64,000 nucleotides of DNA from Rhynchopus euleeides (lineage: Eukaryota; Euglenozoa; Diplonemea; Diplonemida; Diplonemidae), in assembly GCA_963210315.1 (NCBI GenBank), contig OY723300.1:1612001-1676000 (forward strand). Direction: 5' to 3'. A program made the position numbers and the translations under genes. This document shows, one piece after another, positions 1 through 9,065 of this stretch (the stretch's first letter is position 1; each line of letters opens with the position of its first letter). The notes beneath the pieces were generated by a model. That model was not told where the DNA came from. It saw nothing but the letters and a program-made list of their open reading frames with translations, and ran no database searches.

Positions 1-1003
1 TTTCGTTTCTATTGCGGTGCGGCATTCGGTGGGGGGGTTTTTTCCCGGATGTATTCCCCAACAATTATTCTTTTGGAGAAAAAAAACCCCGCCAAAAAAG
101 CTTCACCGAAATACTGCATACGACAGCGACAACCCACCCTATCTTTGGCGTGCTTCCCCCACCCTGTGTCCAGCCTGGCATCCCCGCCTGCACCACGCGC
201 CCTACTGGCGGTGCTGCTGTGCGTGCCGTGGGCAGAGTGCGAGCCCTTCGCCCCTGCCCTGCCCTGCCAGGCCTGCCACTTTGTGTGGAGGCAGCCTTGC
301 CACCTCCCCACTCCCCCTGCACCCACCCACCCCCCCCCCCCCCGACCGCCCCACTATCTATCAAAGCCCACGATGTGGCCGCGTTGCCAGCCAGCCACTG
401 GTGGCATCCGCCATTCCTTTCCCGTTCCCTACTATGATGTCTATCTATCAAAACGCTATTCGTGTGGCACGCTGGGTGCGGCTTTCTGCTGCCCGCCCAG
501 CGTCTTACCTCCTGGTGGCACATCCTCTCCTATTTTCTATTGCTGGCGCCTCTGCCAGGCAGAGATGTGAGGCGGTGGCGTGATCCAATGTGATGTGCAT
601 GCCTGCCTGGCTGCGTTAGGCCAGCCTGCGGTCCTGCGGGAGGTTGCAGCTGGGCAGGGACACGGCATTCACGCGCAGTTCAGTTGCAGATATCAGTCGG
701 GGGTTGGTCGCCCCCCGCCCCCCCCCCTCCCCCACCCTGGTGAAAACCGTCCCTGAGTTTCCTAAACGTGCCACAGCCTCTCGCCGTGCGGATACTTGCA
801 AACAGTTGCTGCTAGCCAGGGCGAGAGAGATGTCTGACACCACCACCCACCTCCTCCTCGCTTTTCAGTCAAGGGCAGCTGACACCTCCGCCTTTGGTTG
901 TACCCGCCTCTGCCAACACACACACAACGCCCACAAGCCAAATCCCCTCACAGGGTCACAGAGGTGCGGAACAGTTTGACACAGAGCAAAGACACCCAGA
1001 GTC
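1..1003. other. 5' flank of the WD40 array, duplicated unit
   Basis: No gene is supported here. From about 281 to 1003 the sequence is nearly identical to 5881-6608 upstream of copy 4, so it belongs to the duplicated unit. Shorter versions precede copy 2 (about 2690-2910) and copy 3 (about 4100-4536). It contains C-rich tracts and a (CA)-rich stretch before the start codon. Open frames in this stretch are low-complexity and change frame between copies, so I do not call them. Confidence 0.7.
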
Positions 1004-2212
1004 ATGGATGTGTCTGTTTGTCATACCGGGACCGGGCGGAGCTGTGTCGTAGGTGTTCCAGAAGGCGGGACCGTGGCCGGGCTGAAGGCGGATGCACTGG
1101 ACGAGATGTTCCCAGGTTCTATCAACGCAGCCCGCGAGGCTGAGAACGTGGCAGCACACATCGAAGGGTGTGGGGAGGAGCTGGACGATGCGCAGCGGGT
1201 TGCCGACACGGGTCTGGAGGATGGGGGTGCTGTGAAGTTGCTCCCGCGCTGGCCAACATTCAAGGCACCTGCGGTCTACTCATCCGCGCGTGCACAGGGC
1301 CTATGGTGCGTCGCACTGTCGAGGTGTGGGACGCTGTGCGCAGTGGGTTACTTCAACGGAACCACCACCGTGTTTGACACCAGCACCGCTGCTGTGGTGG
1401 CGGTCTTAACACACAGCAACGATTCTATATACTGCGCTGCATTCTCTCTCTGTGGGACGTGGTTGGCAACTTGCTCTGATGAGGGCACCATCTGCATATG
1501 GATCTCAGGAACATGGGAGATGTGCATGACGCACCGCAACGCCGCCGGTGTGCACAGTGCCGCATGGACACACTGTGGGCGTCTGGTGTTCGGAGACAAG
1601 AATGGCAAAATACGTGTGTGGGACTTGAAGAGCCCGCCGAGCGCCATAGTGCCGGAGGGTGACGGCAGGACTGTTCGTGGCCTTGCTGAGTTCTTCAAAA
1701 GGAAACTGGGTCTGCGGGACAGACAGGGCACACCGAGCGCTGCAGTGCTGGAGGGTCACAGCGATATTGTCCTCAGCATTGCTGTGTCGCGCACGAGGAT
1801 CTTCAGCGGGTCAGCTGACAGGAGCATCCGTGTGTGGGACATCAGCACCCTCAGACACGCACACACCCTGGATGACCGCCCTCATTGGCCCAGGCTCGCC
1901 CTGACTCAGAACGAGCAGCAGCTGGTGTCGTGTTCTTGTGACAAGTATTTCAAGGTGTGGTGCACAACCTCCCTCAGCTGCCTGCGTACTGTGCAGCTGC
2001 CTGATGCTCCCCACTTTATAGCTGTGTCACAGCCAGGTGATGTTGTTGCACTGCAAAGCACGAACACGATGCTGTACCGCCTCAGCACAGGTGAGTGTCT
2101 GGGGACGATCGACTCACAGGGGTCCGGTGTCGCACTCAGCCCCTGCGGGAGGTGGGTCCTTGTGGGCAACACTTCTGTCTCTGTGCGTGCCGTGTCTTCT
2201 GTTTCCTCCTGA
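1004..2212 (+). CDS. Ubiquitin-like/WD40 protein, array copy 1
   Basis: 402 residues from an ATG shared by all four array copies (MDVSVCHTGTGR). Residues about 1-85 follow the ubiquitin fold pattern: a strand pair around GRSCVVGVP, a TVAGLKADALDEM helix, then IEGCGEELDD and DTGLEDGGAVKLLP, matching ubiquitin's LIFAGKQLEDG and STLHLVLR segments. Residues about 95-400 contain seven WD-type blades with recurring S-CGT and IRVWD/ICIW motifs, enough for one closed propeller. Family knowledge: such propellers are protein-binding scaffolds; the ubiquitin-like head suggests proteasome or ubiquitin-pathway contact, which is inference. Copy 1 alone has a small in-frame insertion (YFNG) in the first blade and a shortened loop in blade five. 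No transmembrane segment or enzyme motif is visible. Exact function unknown. Confidence 0.85.
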   Translation: MDVSVCHTGTGRSCVVGVPEGGTVAGLKADALDEMFPGSINAAREAENVAAHIEGCGEELDDAQRVADTGLEDGGAVKLLPRWPTFKAPAVYSSARAQGLWCVALSRCGTLCAVGYFNGTTTVFDTSTAAVVAVLTHSNDSIYCAAFSLCGTWLATCSDEGTICIWISGTWEMCMTHRNAAGVHSAAWTHCGRLVFGDKNGKIRVWDLKSPPSAIVPEGDGRTVRGLAEFFKRKLGLRDRQGTPSAAVLEGHSDIVLSIAVSRTRIFSGSADRSIRVWDISTLRHAHTLDDRPHWPRLALTQNEQQLVSCSCDKYFKVWCTTSLSCLRTVQLPDAPHFIAVSQPGDVVALQSTNTMLYRLSTGECLGTIDSQGSGVALSPCGRWVLVGNTSVSVRAVSSVSS

Positions 2213-2382
2213 TTGTTCCAAATTGTTCCGCCCCTCCCCTCCCGATATTCAGTGGCGGAGGCAACTGGGGAAACTTTCTGTGCCTTGAGCTGGATCGTGC
2301 GGCCCCACTCACACCACTTCTTCATCAGACTGGGGAGTGGTGTACACAAAGAGAGTGGTCTGCGTTCCAACAAAATATCTTT

Positions 2383-2580
2383 GGGGGTCTTTGCTATGGG
2401 GTGGTCGTCAGTGCATTTTGGTGCATTTCCCACCTGATTTGGCCCAAAACGGGTTCCGCCGAACGCCGCCACACCACCGCCCAACTCCGCCAAACTCAGG
2501 TCAAAATCAGGTGGATTTTCTGTTGAATTAGCTGAAAACTGACGAAGATTGACTAAGGATAACGACCAGCGACGACCCCC
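2383..2580. mobile_element. MITE, GGGGGTCTT-end family, copy 1
   Basis: Ends are GGGGGTCTTTGC and, inverted, GCGACGACCCCC, flanked by a 3-bp duplication TTT (2380-2382, 2581-2583). The internal words GTCAGTGCATTTT and TTGAATTAGCTGAAAACTG are shared with the copy at 58689-58797, which has its own 3-bp duplication ACA. Two copies with different 3-bp duplications establish this as a transposed family. This copy is longer because of the nested insert at 2430-2514. It carries no coding capacity. Confidence 0.8.
2430..2514. mobile_element. Foldback element, CCACCTGATTT family, nested in MITE
   Basis: Bounded by CCACCTGATTT and AAATCAGGTGG in inverted orientation, about 85 bp. The sibling MITE at 58689 lacks this block, so it looks like a later insertion. 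Related hairpins sharing TGACCTGAGTTTGGCGG-like words occur at 41740-41818 and 42619-42709. Confidence 0.55.
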
Positions 2581-2910
2581 TTTCGGTAGCAATTGATTTG
2601 TTGTCTCGTTTGCTGTCACTTTACGATCCAGCGGGGGCACAGATAGTTTTTGCCCCGGTCGAATGGGGTCGGTGGGGGCACATATTTTCGCCGTGCGGAT
2701 ACTTGCAAACAGTTGCTGCTAGCCAGGGCGAGAGAGATGTCTGACACCACCACCCACCTCCTCCTCGCTTTTCAGTCAAGAGCAGCTGACACCTCCGCCT
2801 TTGGTTGTACCCGCCTCTGCCAACACACACACAACGCCCACAAGCCAAATCCCCTCACAGGGTCACAGAGGTGCGGAACAGTTGGACACAGAGCAAAGAC
2901 ACCCAGAGTC

Positions 2911-4512
2911 ATGGATGTGTCTGTTTGTCATACCGGGACCGGGCGGAGCTGTCTCGTAGGTGTTCCAGAAGGCGGGACCGTGGCCGGGCTGAAGGCGGAT
3001 GCACTGGACGAGATGTTCCCAGGTTCTATCAACGCAGCCCGCGGGGCTGAGAACGTGGCAGCACAGATTGAAGGGTGCGAGGAGGAGCTGGACGATGCGC
3101 AGCGGGTTGCCGACACGGGTCTGGAGGACGGGGGTGCTGTGAAGTTGCTCCCGCGCTGGCCAACATTCAAGGCACCTGCGGTCTACTCATCCGCGCATGC
3201 ACAGGGCCCATGGTGCGTCGCACTGTCGAGGTGTGGGACGCTGTGCGCAGTGGGTGCCACTGTGTTTGACACCAGCACCGCTGCTGTGGTGGCGGTCTTG
3301 ACATACAGCAACGATTCTATATACTGCGCTGCGTTCTCTCTCTGTGGGACGTGGTTGGCAACTTGCTCTGATGAGGGCACCATCTGCATATGGATCTCAG
3401 GAACATGGGAGATGTGCATGACGCACCGCAACGCCACCGGTGTGCACAGTGCCGCATGGACACACTGTGGGCGTCTGGTGTTCGGAGACAAGAATGGCAA
3501 AATACGTGTGTGGGACTTGAAGAGCCCGCCGAGCGCCATCGTGCCGGAGGGTCACGGCAGGACTGTTCGTGGCCTTGCTGAGTTCTTCAAAAGGAAACTG
3601 GGTCTGCGTGCCGCAGTGCTGGAGGGTCACAGCGATGTTGTCATCAGCATTGCTGTGTCGCGCACGAGGATCTTCAGCGGGTCAGCTGACAGCAGCATCC
3701 GTGTGTGGGACATCAGCACCCTCAGACACGCACACACCCTGGATGACTTCCCTCATTGGCCCAGGCTCGCCCTGACTCAGAACGAGCAGCAGCTGGTGTC
3801 GTGCTCTTTTGGTGGCAGGTATTGCAAGGTGTGGTGCACAACCTCCCTCAGCTGCCTGCGTACTGTGCAGCTGCCTGATTCTCCCTTCCATTTCGCTGTG
3901 TCACAGCCAGGTGATGTTGTTGCACTGAGAAGCACGAACACGATGCTGTACCGCCTCAGCACAGGTGAGTGTCTGGGGACGATCGACTCACGGTGGTCCG
4001 GTGTCGCACTCAGCCCCTGCGGGAGGTGGGTCCTTGTGGGCAACACTTCTGTCTCTGTGCTTGCCGTGTCTTCTGTTTCCTCCTGGTTGTTCGCCCCCCC
4101 GACCGCCCCACTATCTATCAAAACCCACGATGTGGCCGCGTTGCCAGCCACTAGTGGCCGTCATCCGCCATCCCCTTCCCGTTCCCTACTACGATGTCTA
4201 TCTATGAAAACGCTATTCGTGTGGCACGCTGGGTGCGGCTTTCTGCTGCCTGCCCAGCGTCTTACCTCCTGGTGGCACATCCTCTCGCCGTTTCCTAAAC
4301 GTGCCATAGCCTCTCGCCGTGCGGATACTTGCAAACAGTTGCTGCTCGCCAGGGCGAGAGAGATGTCTGACACCACCACCCACCTCCTCCTCGCTTTTCA
4401 GTCAAGGGCAGCTGACACCTCCGCCTTTGGTTGTACCCGCCTCTGCCAACACACACACAACGCCCACAAGCCAAATCCCCTCACAGGGTCACAGAGGTGC
4501 GGAACAGTTTGA
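2911..4512 (+). CDS. Ubiquitin-like/WD40 protein, array copy 2, stop lost
   Basis: The start matches copy 1 and the first ~392 residues are the same ubiquitin-like head plus seven-bladed propeller. The usual terminator after SSVSS is missing: the sequence after CCTCCTG joins directly to duplicated 5'-flank DNA (C-run then GACCGCCCC), so the frame runs on for about 140 residues of spacer-derived sequence to 4512. This is the footprint of an unequal-crossover deletion. It lacks the DRQGTPS linker and has SFGGRYCKVW in blade five. The propeller may still fold; the tail is probably meaningless. It could be an expressed fusion or a decaying copy. Confidence 0.75.
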   Translation: MDVSVCHTGTGRSCLVGVPEGGTVAGLKADALDEMFPGSINAARGAENVAAQIEGCEEELDDAQRVADTGLEDGGAVKLLPRWPTFKAPAVYSSAHAQGPWCVALSRCGTLCAVGATVFDTSTAAVVAVLTYSNDSIYCAAFSLCGTWLATCSDEGTICIWISGTWEMCMTHRNATGVHSAAWTHCGRLVFGDKNGKIRVWDLKSPPSAIVPEGHGRTVRGLAEFFKRKLGLRAAVLEGHSDVVISIAVSRTRIFSGSADSSIRVWDISTLRHAHTLDDFPHWPRLALTQNEQQLVSCSFGGRYCKVWCTTSLSCLRTVQLPDSPFHFAVSQPGDVVALRSTNTMLYRLSTGECLGTIDSRWSGVALSPCGRWVLVGNTSVSVLAVSSVSSWLFAPPTAPLSIKTHDVAALPATSGRHPPSPSRSLLRCLSMKTLFVWHAGCGFLLPAQRLTSWWHILSPFPKRAIASRRADTCKQLLLARAREMSDTTTHLLLAFQSRAADTSAFGCTRLCQHTHNAHKPNPLTGSQRCGTV

Positions 4513-4536
4513 CACAGAGCAAAGACACCCAGAGTC

Positions 4537-5733
4537 ATGGATGTGTCTGTTTGTCATACCGGGACCGGGCGGAGCTGTGTCGTAGGTGTTCCAGAAGGCG
4601 GGACCGTGGCCGGGCTGAAGGCGGATGCACTGGACGAGATGTTCCCAGGTTCTATCAACGCAGCCCGTGAGGCTGAGAACGTGGCAGCACACATCGAAGG
4701 GTGTGGGGAGGAGCTGGACGATGCGCAGCGGGTTGCCGACATGGGTCTGGAGGACGGGGGTGCTGTGAAGTTGCTCCCGCGCTGGCCAACATTCAAGGCA
4801 CCTGCGGTCTACTCATCCGCGCATACACAGGGCCCATGGTGCGTCGCACTGTCGAGGTGTGGGACGCTGTGCGCAGTGGGTGCCACTGTGTTTGACACCA
4901 GCACCGCTGCTGTGGTGGCGGTCTTGACATACAGCAACAATTCTATAAACCGCGCTGTGTTCTCTCTCTGTGGGACGTGGTTGGCAACTTGCTCTGATGA
5001 GGGCACCATCTGCATATGGATCTCAGGAACATGGGAGATGTGCATGACGCACCGCAACGCCACCGGTGTGCACAGTGCCGCATGGACACACTGTGGGCGT
5101 CTGGTGTTCGGAGACAAGAATGGCAAAATACGTGTGTGGGACTTGAGGAGCCCGCCGAGCGCCATCGTGCCGGAGGGTCACGGCAGGACTGTTCGTGGCC
5201 TTGCTGAGTTCTTCAAAAGGAAACTGGGTCTGCGGGACAGACAGGGCACACCGAGCGCTGCAGTGCTGGAGGGTCACAGCGATATTGTATTCAGCATTGC
5301 TGTGTCGCGCACGAGGATCTTCAGCGGGTCAGTTGACAGGAGCATCCGTGTGTGGGACATCGGTACCCTCAGACACGCACACACCCTGGATGACCGCCCT
5401 CATTGGCCCAGGCTCGCCCTGACTCAGAACGAGCAGCAGCTGGTGTCGTGTTCTTGTGGTGGCAGGTATTTCAAGGTGTGGTTCACAACCTCCCTCAACT
5501 GCCTGCGTACTGTGCAACTGCCTGATGCTCCCTACCATTTCGCTGTGTCACAGCCAGGTGATGTTGTTGCACTGAGAAGCACGAACACGATGCTGTACCG
5601 CCTCAGCACAGGTGAGTGTCTGGGGACGATCGACTCACAGGGGTCCGGTGTCGCACTCAGCCCCTGCGGGAGGTGGGTCCTTGTGGGCAACACTTCTGTC
5701 TCTGTGCTTGCCGTGTCTTCTGTTTCCTCCTGA
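4537..5733 (+). CDS. Ubiquitin-like/WD40 protein, array copy 3
   Basis: 398 residues, same start, same ubiquitin-like head and seven blades as copy 1, ending at the ancestral terminator after AVSSVSS. Compared with copy 1 it lacks the YFNG insertion, keeps the DRQGTPS linker and has CGGRYFKVW in blade five. Substitutions such as SNNSINRAVF in blade two are shared with copy 4 but not copies 1 and 2, so copies 3 and 4 are closest there. Likely role as for copy 1 (binding scaffold); substrate unknown. Confidence 0.85.
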   Translation: MDVSVCHTGTGRSCVVGVPEGGTVAGLKADALDEMFPGSINAAREAENVAAHIEGCGEELDDAQRVADMGLEDGGAVKLLPRWPTFKAPAVYSSAHTQGPWCVALSRCGTLCAVGATVFDTSTAAVVAVLTYSNNSINRAVFSLCGTWLATCSDEGTICIWISGTWEMCMTHRNATGVHSAAWTHCGRLVFGDKNGKIRVWDLRSPPSAIVPEGHGRTVRGLAEFFKRKLGLRDRQGTPSAAVLEGHSDIVFSIAVSRTRIFSGSVDRSIRVWDIGTLRHAHTLDDRPHWPRLALTQNEQQLVSCSCGGRYFKVWFTTSLNCLRTVQLPDAPYHFAVSQPGDVVALRSTNTMLYRLSTGECLGTIDSQGSGVALSPCGRWVLVGNTSVSVLAVSSVSS

Positions 5734-6608
5734 TTGTTCCAAATTGTTCCGCCCCTCCCCTCCCCGATATTCAGTGTCAGTTCGGCGTAGCCAACTCAGG
5801 AAACTTTTCACCGTGCGGATACTTGCAAACACCCCCGTCGGTGCACCCCCCTTTCTTTCTTTTTGCCCAAACAAACTCCGATTTGTGTGGAGGCAGCCTT
5901 GCCACCTCCCCACTCCCCCTGCACCCACCCACCCCCCCCCCCCCCCCGACCGCCCCACTATCTATCAAAACCCACGATGTGGCCGCGTTGCCAGCCAGCC
6001 ACTGGTGGCATCCGCCATTCCTTTCCCGTTCCCTACTATGATGTCTATCTATCAAAACGCTATTCGTGTGGCACGCTGGGTGCGGCTTTCTGCTGCCCGC
6101 CCAGCGTCTTACCTCCTGGTGGCACATCCTCTCCTATTTTCTATTGCTGGCGCCTCTGCCAGGCAGAGATGTGAGGCGGTGGCGTGATCCAATGTGATGT
6201 GCATGCCTGCCTGGCTGCGTTAGGCCAGCCTGCGGTCCTGCGGGAGGTTGCAGCTGGGCAGGGACACGGCATTCACGCGCAGTTCAGTTGCAGATATCAG
6301 TCGGGGGTTGGTCGCCCCCCGCCCCCCCCCCCTCCCCCACCCTGGTGAAAACCGTCCCTGAGTTTCCTAAACGTGCCACAGCCTCTCGCCGTGCGGATAC
6401 TTGCAAACAGTTGCTGCTAGCCAGGGCGAGAGAGATGTCTGACACCACCACCCACCTCCTCCTCGCTTTTCAGTCAAGGGCAGCTGACACCTCCGCCTTT
6501 GGTTGTACCCGCCTCTGCCAACACACACACAACGCCCACAAGCCAAATCCCCTCACAGGGTCACAGAGGTGCGGAACAGTTGGACACAGAGCAAAGACAC
6601 CCAGAGTC

Positions 6609-8110
6609 ATGGATGTGTCTGTTTGTCATACCGGGACCGGGCGGAGCTGTGTCGTAGGTGTTCCAGAAGGCGGGACCGTGGCCGGGCTGAAGGCGGATGC
6701 ACTGGACGAGATGTTCCCAGGTTCTATCAACGCAGCCCGTGAGGCTGAGAACGTGGCAGCACACATCGAAGGGTGTGAGGAGGAGCTGGACGATGCGCAG
6801 CGGGTTGCCGACACGGGTCTGGAGGATGGGGGTGCTGTGAAGTTGCTCCCGCACTGGCCAACATTCAAGGCACCTGCGGTCTACTCATCCGCGCATACAC
6901 AGCGCCCAGGGTGCGTCGCACTGTCGAGGTGTGGGACGCTGTGCGCAGTGGGTGCCACTGTGTTTGACACCAGCACCGCTGCTGTGGTGGCGGTCTTGAC
7001 ATACAGCAACAATTCTATAAAGCGCGCTGTGTTCTCTCTCTGTGGGACGTGGTTGGCAACTTGCTCTGATGAGGGCACCATCTGCATATGTTTTCCGCCC
7101 CATGGGAGGCGCTCCTTCCGGCTTGCGCTGCCCACCCATCCCACCCCCGTCCCCTTCCCACATTCTTTCTTTTCTTTTAGGGGAGACGTCCTCGCAGTGG
7201 CTGTTTGGCCTGACGCGATTCCCCGCCTCAAAGCAGACCCACCTGGCAGCTACTCAAGGCACATGAGGAGTGAGAGGCGTCAACGGGCGCAACGCCCCTC
7301 CCTGCGGTCCGGCTTCCGCCACGTGGCTGACTCAAAGCAGCGAAGTGACCAACGGGAGCGACATGAAAAAAAAAAAATGAGGGCACCATCTGCATATGGC
7401 TCTCAGGAACATGGGAGATGTGCATGACGCACCGCAACGCCACCGGTGTGCACAGTGCCGCATGGGCACACTGTGGGCGTCTGGTGTTCGGAGACAAGAA
7501 TGGCAAAATACGTGTGTGGGACTTGAAGAGCCCCCCGAGCGCCATAGTGCCGGAGGGTCACGGCAGGACTGTTCGTGACCTTGCTGAGTTCTTCAAAAGG
7601 AAACTGGGTCTGCGTGCCGCAGTGCTGGAGGGTCACAGCAATGTTGTCATCAGCATTGCTGTGTCGCGCACGAGGATCTTCAGCGGGTCAGTTGACAGGA
7701 GCATCCGTGTGTGGGACATGAGCACCCTCAGACACGCACACACCCTGCATGACTTCCCTCATTGGCCCAGGCTCGCCCTGACTCAGAACGAGCAGCAGCT
7801 GGTGTCGTGCTCTTGTGACCAGTTTTGCTCTGGTGGTGGCAGGTATTTCAAGGTGTGGTGCACAACCTCCCTCAACTGCCTGCGTACTGTGCAGCTGCCT
7901 GATGCTCCCTACCAGATAGCTGTGTCACAGCCAGGTGATGTTGTTGCGCTGCAAAGCAAGGACACGATGCTGTACCGCCTCAGCACAGGTGAGTGTCTGG
8001 GGACGATCGACTCACGGTGGTCCGGTGTCGCACTCAGCCCCTGCGGGAGGTGGGTCCTTGTGGGCATCACTTCTGTCTCTGTGCTTGCCGTGTCTTCTGT
8101 TTCCTCCTGA
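6609..8110 (+). pseudogene. Ubiquitin-like/WD40 array copy 4, split by a retroposon
   Basis: The 5' half (6609-7090) and 3' half (7377-8110) match the other array copies, but a 286-bp insert plus a 22-bp target duplication separates them in blade two. The total added length (308 bp) is not a multiple of three, so the frame is lost after the insert. Blade five has the longest loop of the family (CDQFCSGGGRYFKVW). An intron explanation is unlikely because splicing at the available GT/AG sites does not restore the sibling sequence. The 3' half is an open frame from about 7418 and could be translated only from an internal start. Confidence 0.8.
7091..7376 (+). mobile_element. Poly(A)-tailed retroposon in copy 4
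   Basis: A 286-bp insert ends in 12 A residues and is flanked by a 22-bp direct repeat, positions 7069-7090 and 7377-7398 (core GAGGGCACCATCTGCATATG). The other three array copies show the empty site. Poly(A) plus a long target duplication is the signature of LINE-driven retroposition. The insert has a pyrimidine stretch then TTTTAGGGG, and no clear A/B box that I can read, so it may be a SINE or a retroposed mRNA end. I see no second copy in this window. Confidence 0.8.
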
Positions 8111-9065
8111 TTGTTCCAAATTGTTCCGCCCCTCCCCTCCCCGATATTCAGTGTCAGTTCGGCGTAGCCAACTCAGGAAACTTTTCACCGTGCGGATACT
8201 TGCAAACACCCCCGTCGGTGCACCCCCCCTTTCTTTCTTTTTGCCCAAACAAACTCTGCAACCAACACAATCCCTGTAGGGGATAGGTGTTGAGGGAAAT
8301 GCTTCCTACCGTTTGCCATACGATCAGCGCCCTTCTCTCTCTCCCTTCCTGTGCTCCGCCACCTTTCTGTACTTCAGACAGGTAGACACGTCCGAAGGAC
8401 TCACACACAACTATGGGCTGTCACAGATTTTTTAAAAGGAAGCGGTCAACAAAACAACAAGGTTCTTTTCCCTTCATGTTTCCCTGTAGCAAGTGAGTGA
8501 AGCAAACGGAAAGGATAGTATTTCGATGTGAGCGGAAAGCGACCTGGGAACAAGTGTGGTGACTCTGCCTCCCACCTTGCGGAGCACCCTCCCTCACGGA
8601 GCCCTCCCCGCCCAGCTCGCCAAGATATGGGACGTCCTCATGGCGGCACTGGCCGAAGATCTAGAAGCCCAGGGGTGCGCGGCCTTGCTGTTCGCCAGGG
8701 CGAGAGAGAACACACAGCCGATACCATACCACCGCCCCCCCCCCCCCTTCCTCCACCTCCTCACTTTTTTCCCGGCATAACGAGTGAAGGGACTTGGAAC
8801 ACCGCATCACACACCCCACCAGAAGCCAAGCGGAAGCGTGCTGCGCCTGCCCTTCTCTGCCATTCCATGCAGGGCGGGCTTGCGGGGCCAGCCCCACCCC
8901 CCCCCCCCCTCCTTCGCCTTCCCCTTCCCGCCTCCTGCCCCCACCCTCTCTCTGACTAGCCCTCGCTCTGCCCGTCCGATGCCTCGGCAGTAAGGAAGGC
9001 CTTGGCGGGTATCCAGCATCGCGCCCACCGCCTCCACCCTTTGGGGGGGGTGAAGGGCATCTATC
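8111..9065. other. Intergenic, no gene supported
   Basis: 8111-8260 repeats the 3' flank of copy 3. The rest is C-rich spacer. A short phrase GCCAGGGCGAGAGAGA at about 8693 also occurs upstream of every UBL-WD40 copy (about 817), hinting that part of this spacer descends from the same flank. TAACGAGTGAAGGG at about 8775 matches the start of the dispersed repeat at 25118. Confidence 0.5.

Larger units (their letters stand above)
1004..8110 (+). repeat. Tandem array of four UBL-WD40 gene copies
   Basis: Copies start at 1004, 2911, 4537 and 6609 and are nearly identical at the nucleotide level over the coding region. Copies 1 and 4 also share about 725 bp of upstream flank, and copies 3 and 4 share the 3' flank (5734-5880 and 8111-8260). 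Differences are clustered in small in-frame indels: the first blade, the DRQGTPS linker before blade four (present in copies 1 and 3, absent in 2 and 4), and the blade-five loop. The pattern fits recent unequal crossing over. Confidence 0.9.

Noticed and set aside
12-583. Overlapping long frames at the window start
   Set aside because: They lie in the duplicated flank, are Pro/Ala/Cys-rich in all frames on both strands, and do not show protein-like constraint between copies.
7091-7376. Insert in array copy 4 as a spliceosomal intron
   Set aside because: It has poly(A) and a 22-bp target duplication, and no GT/AG pair restores the sibling coding sequence.
8528-8959. Pro-rich frame as a small gene
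   Set aside because: Non-ATG start, low complexity, and part of the sequence is related to the WD40 gene flank.
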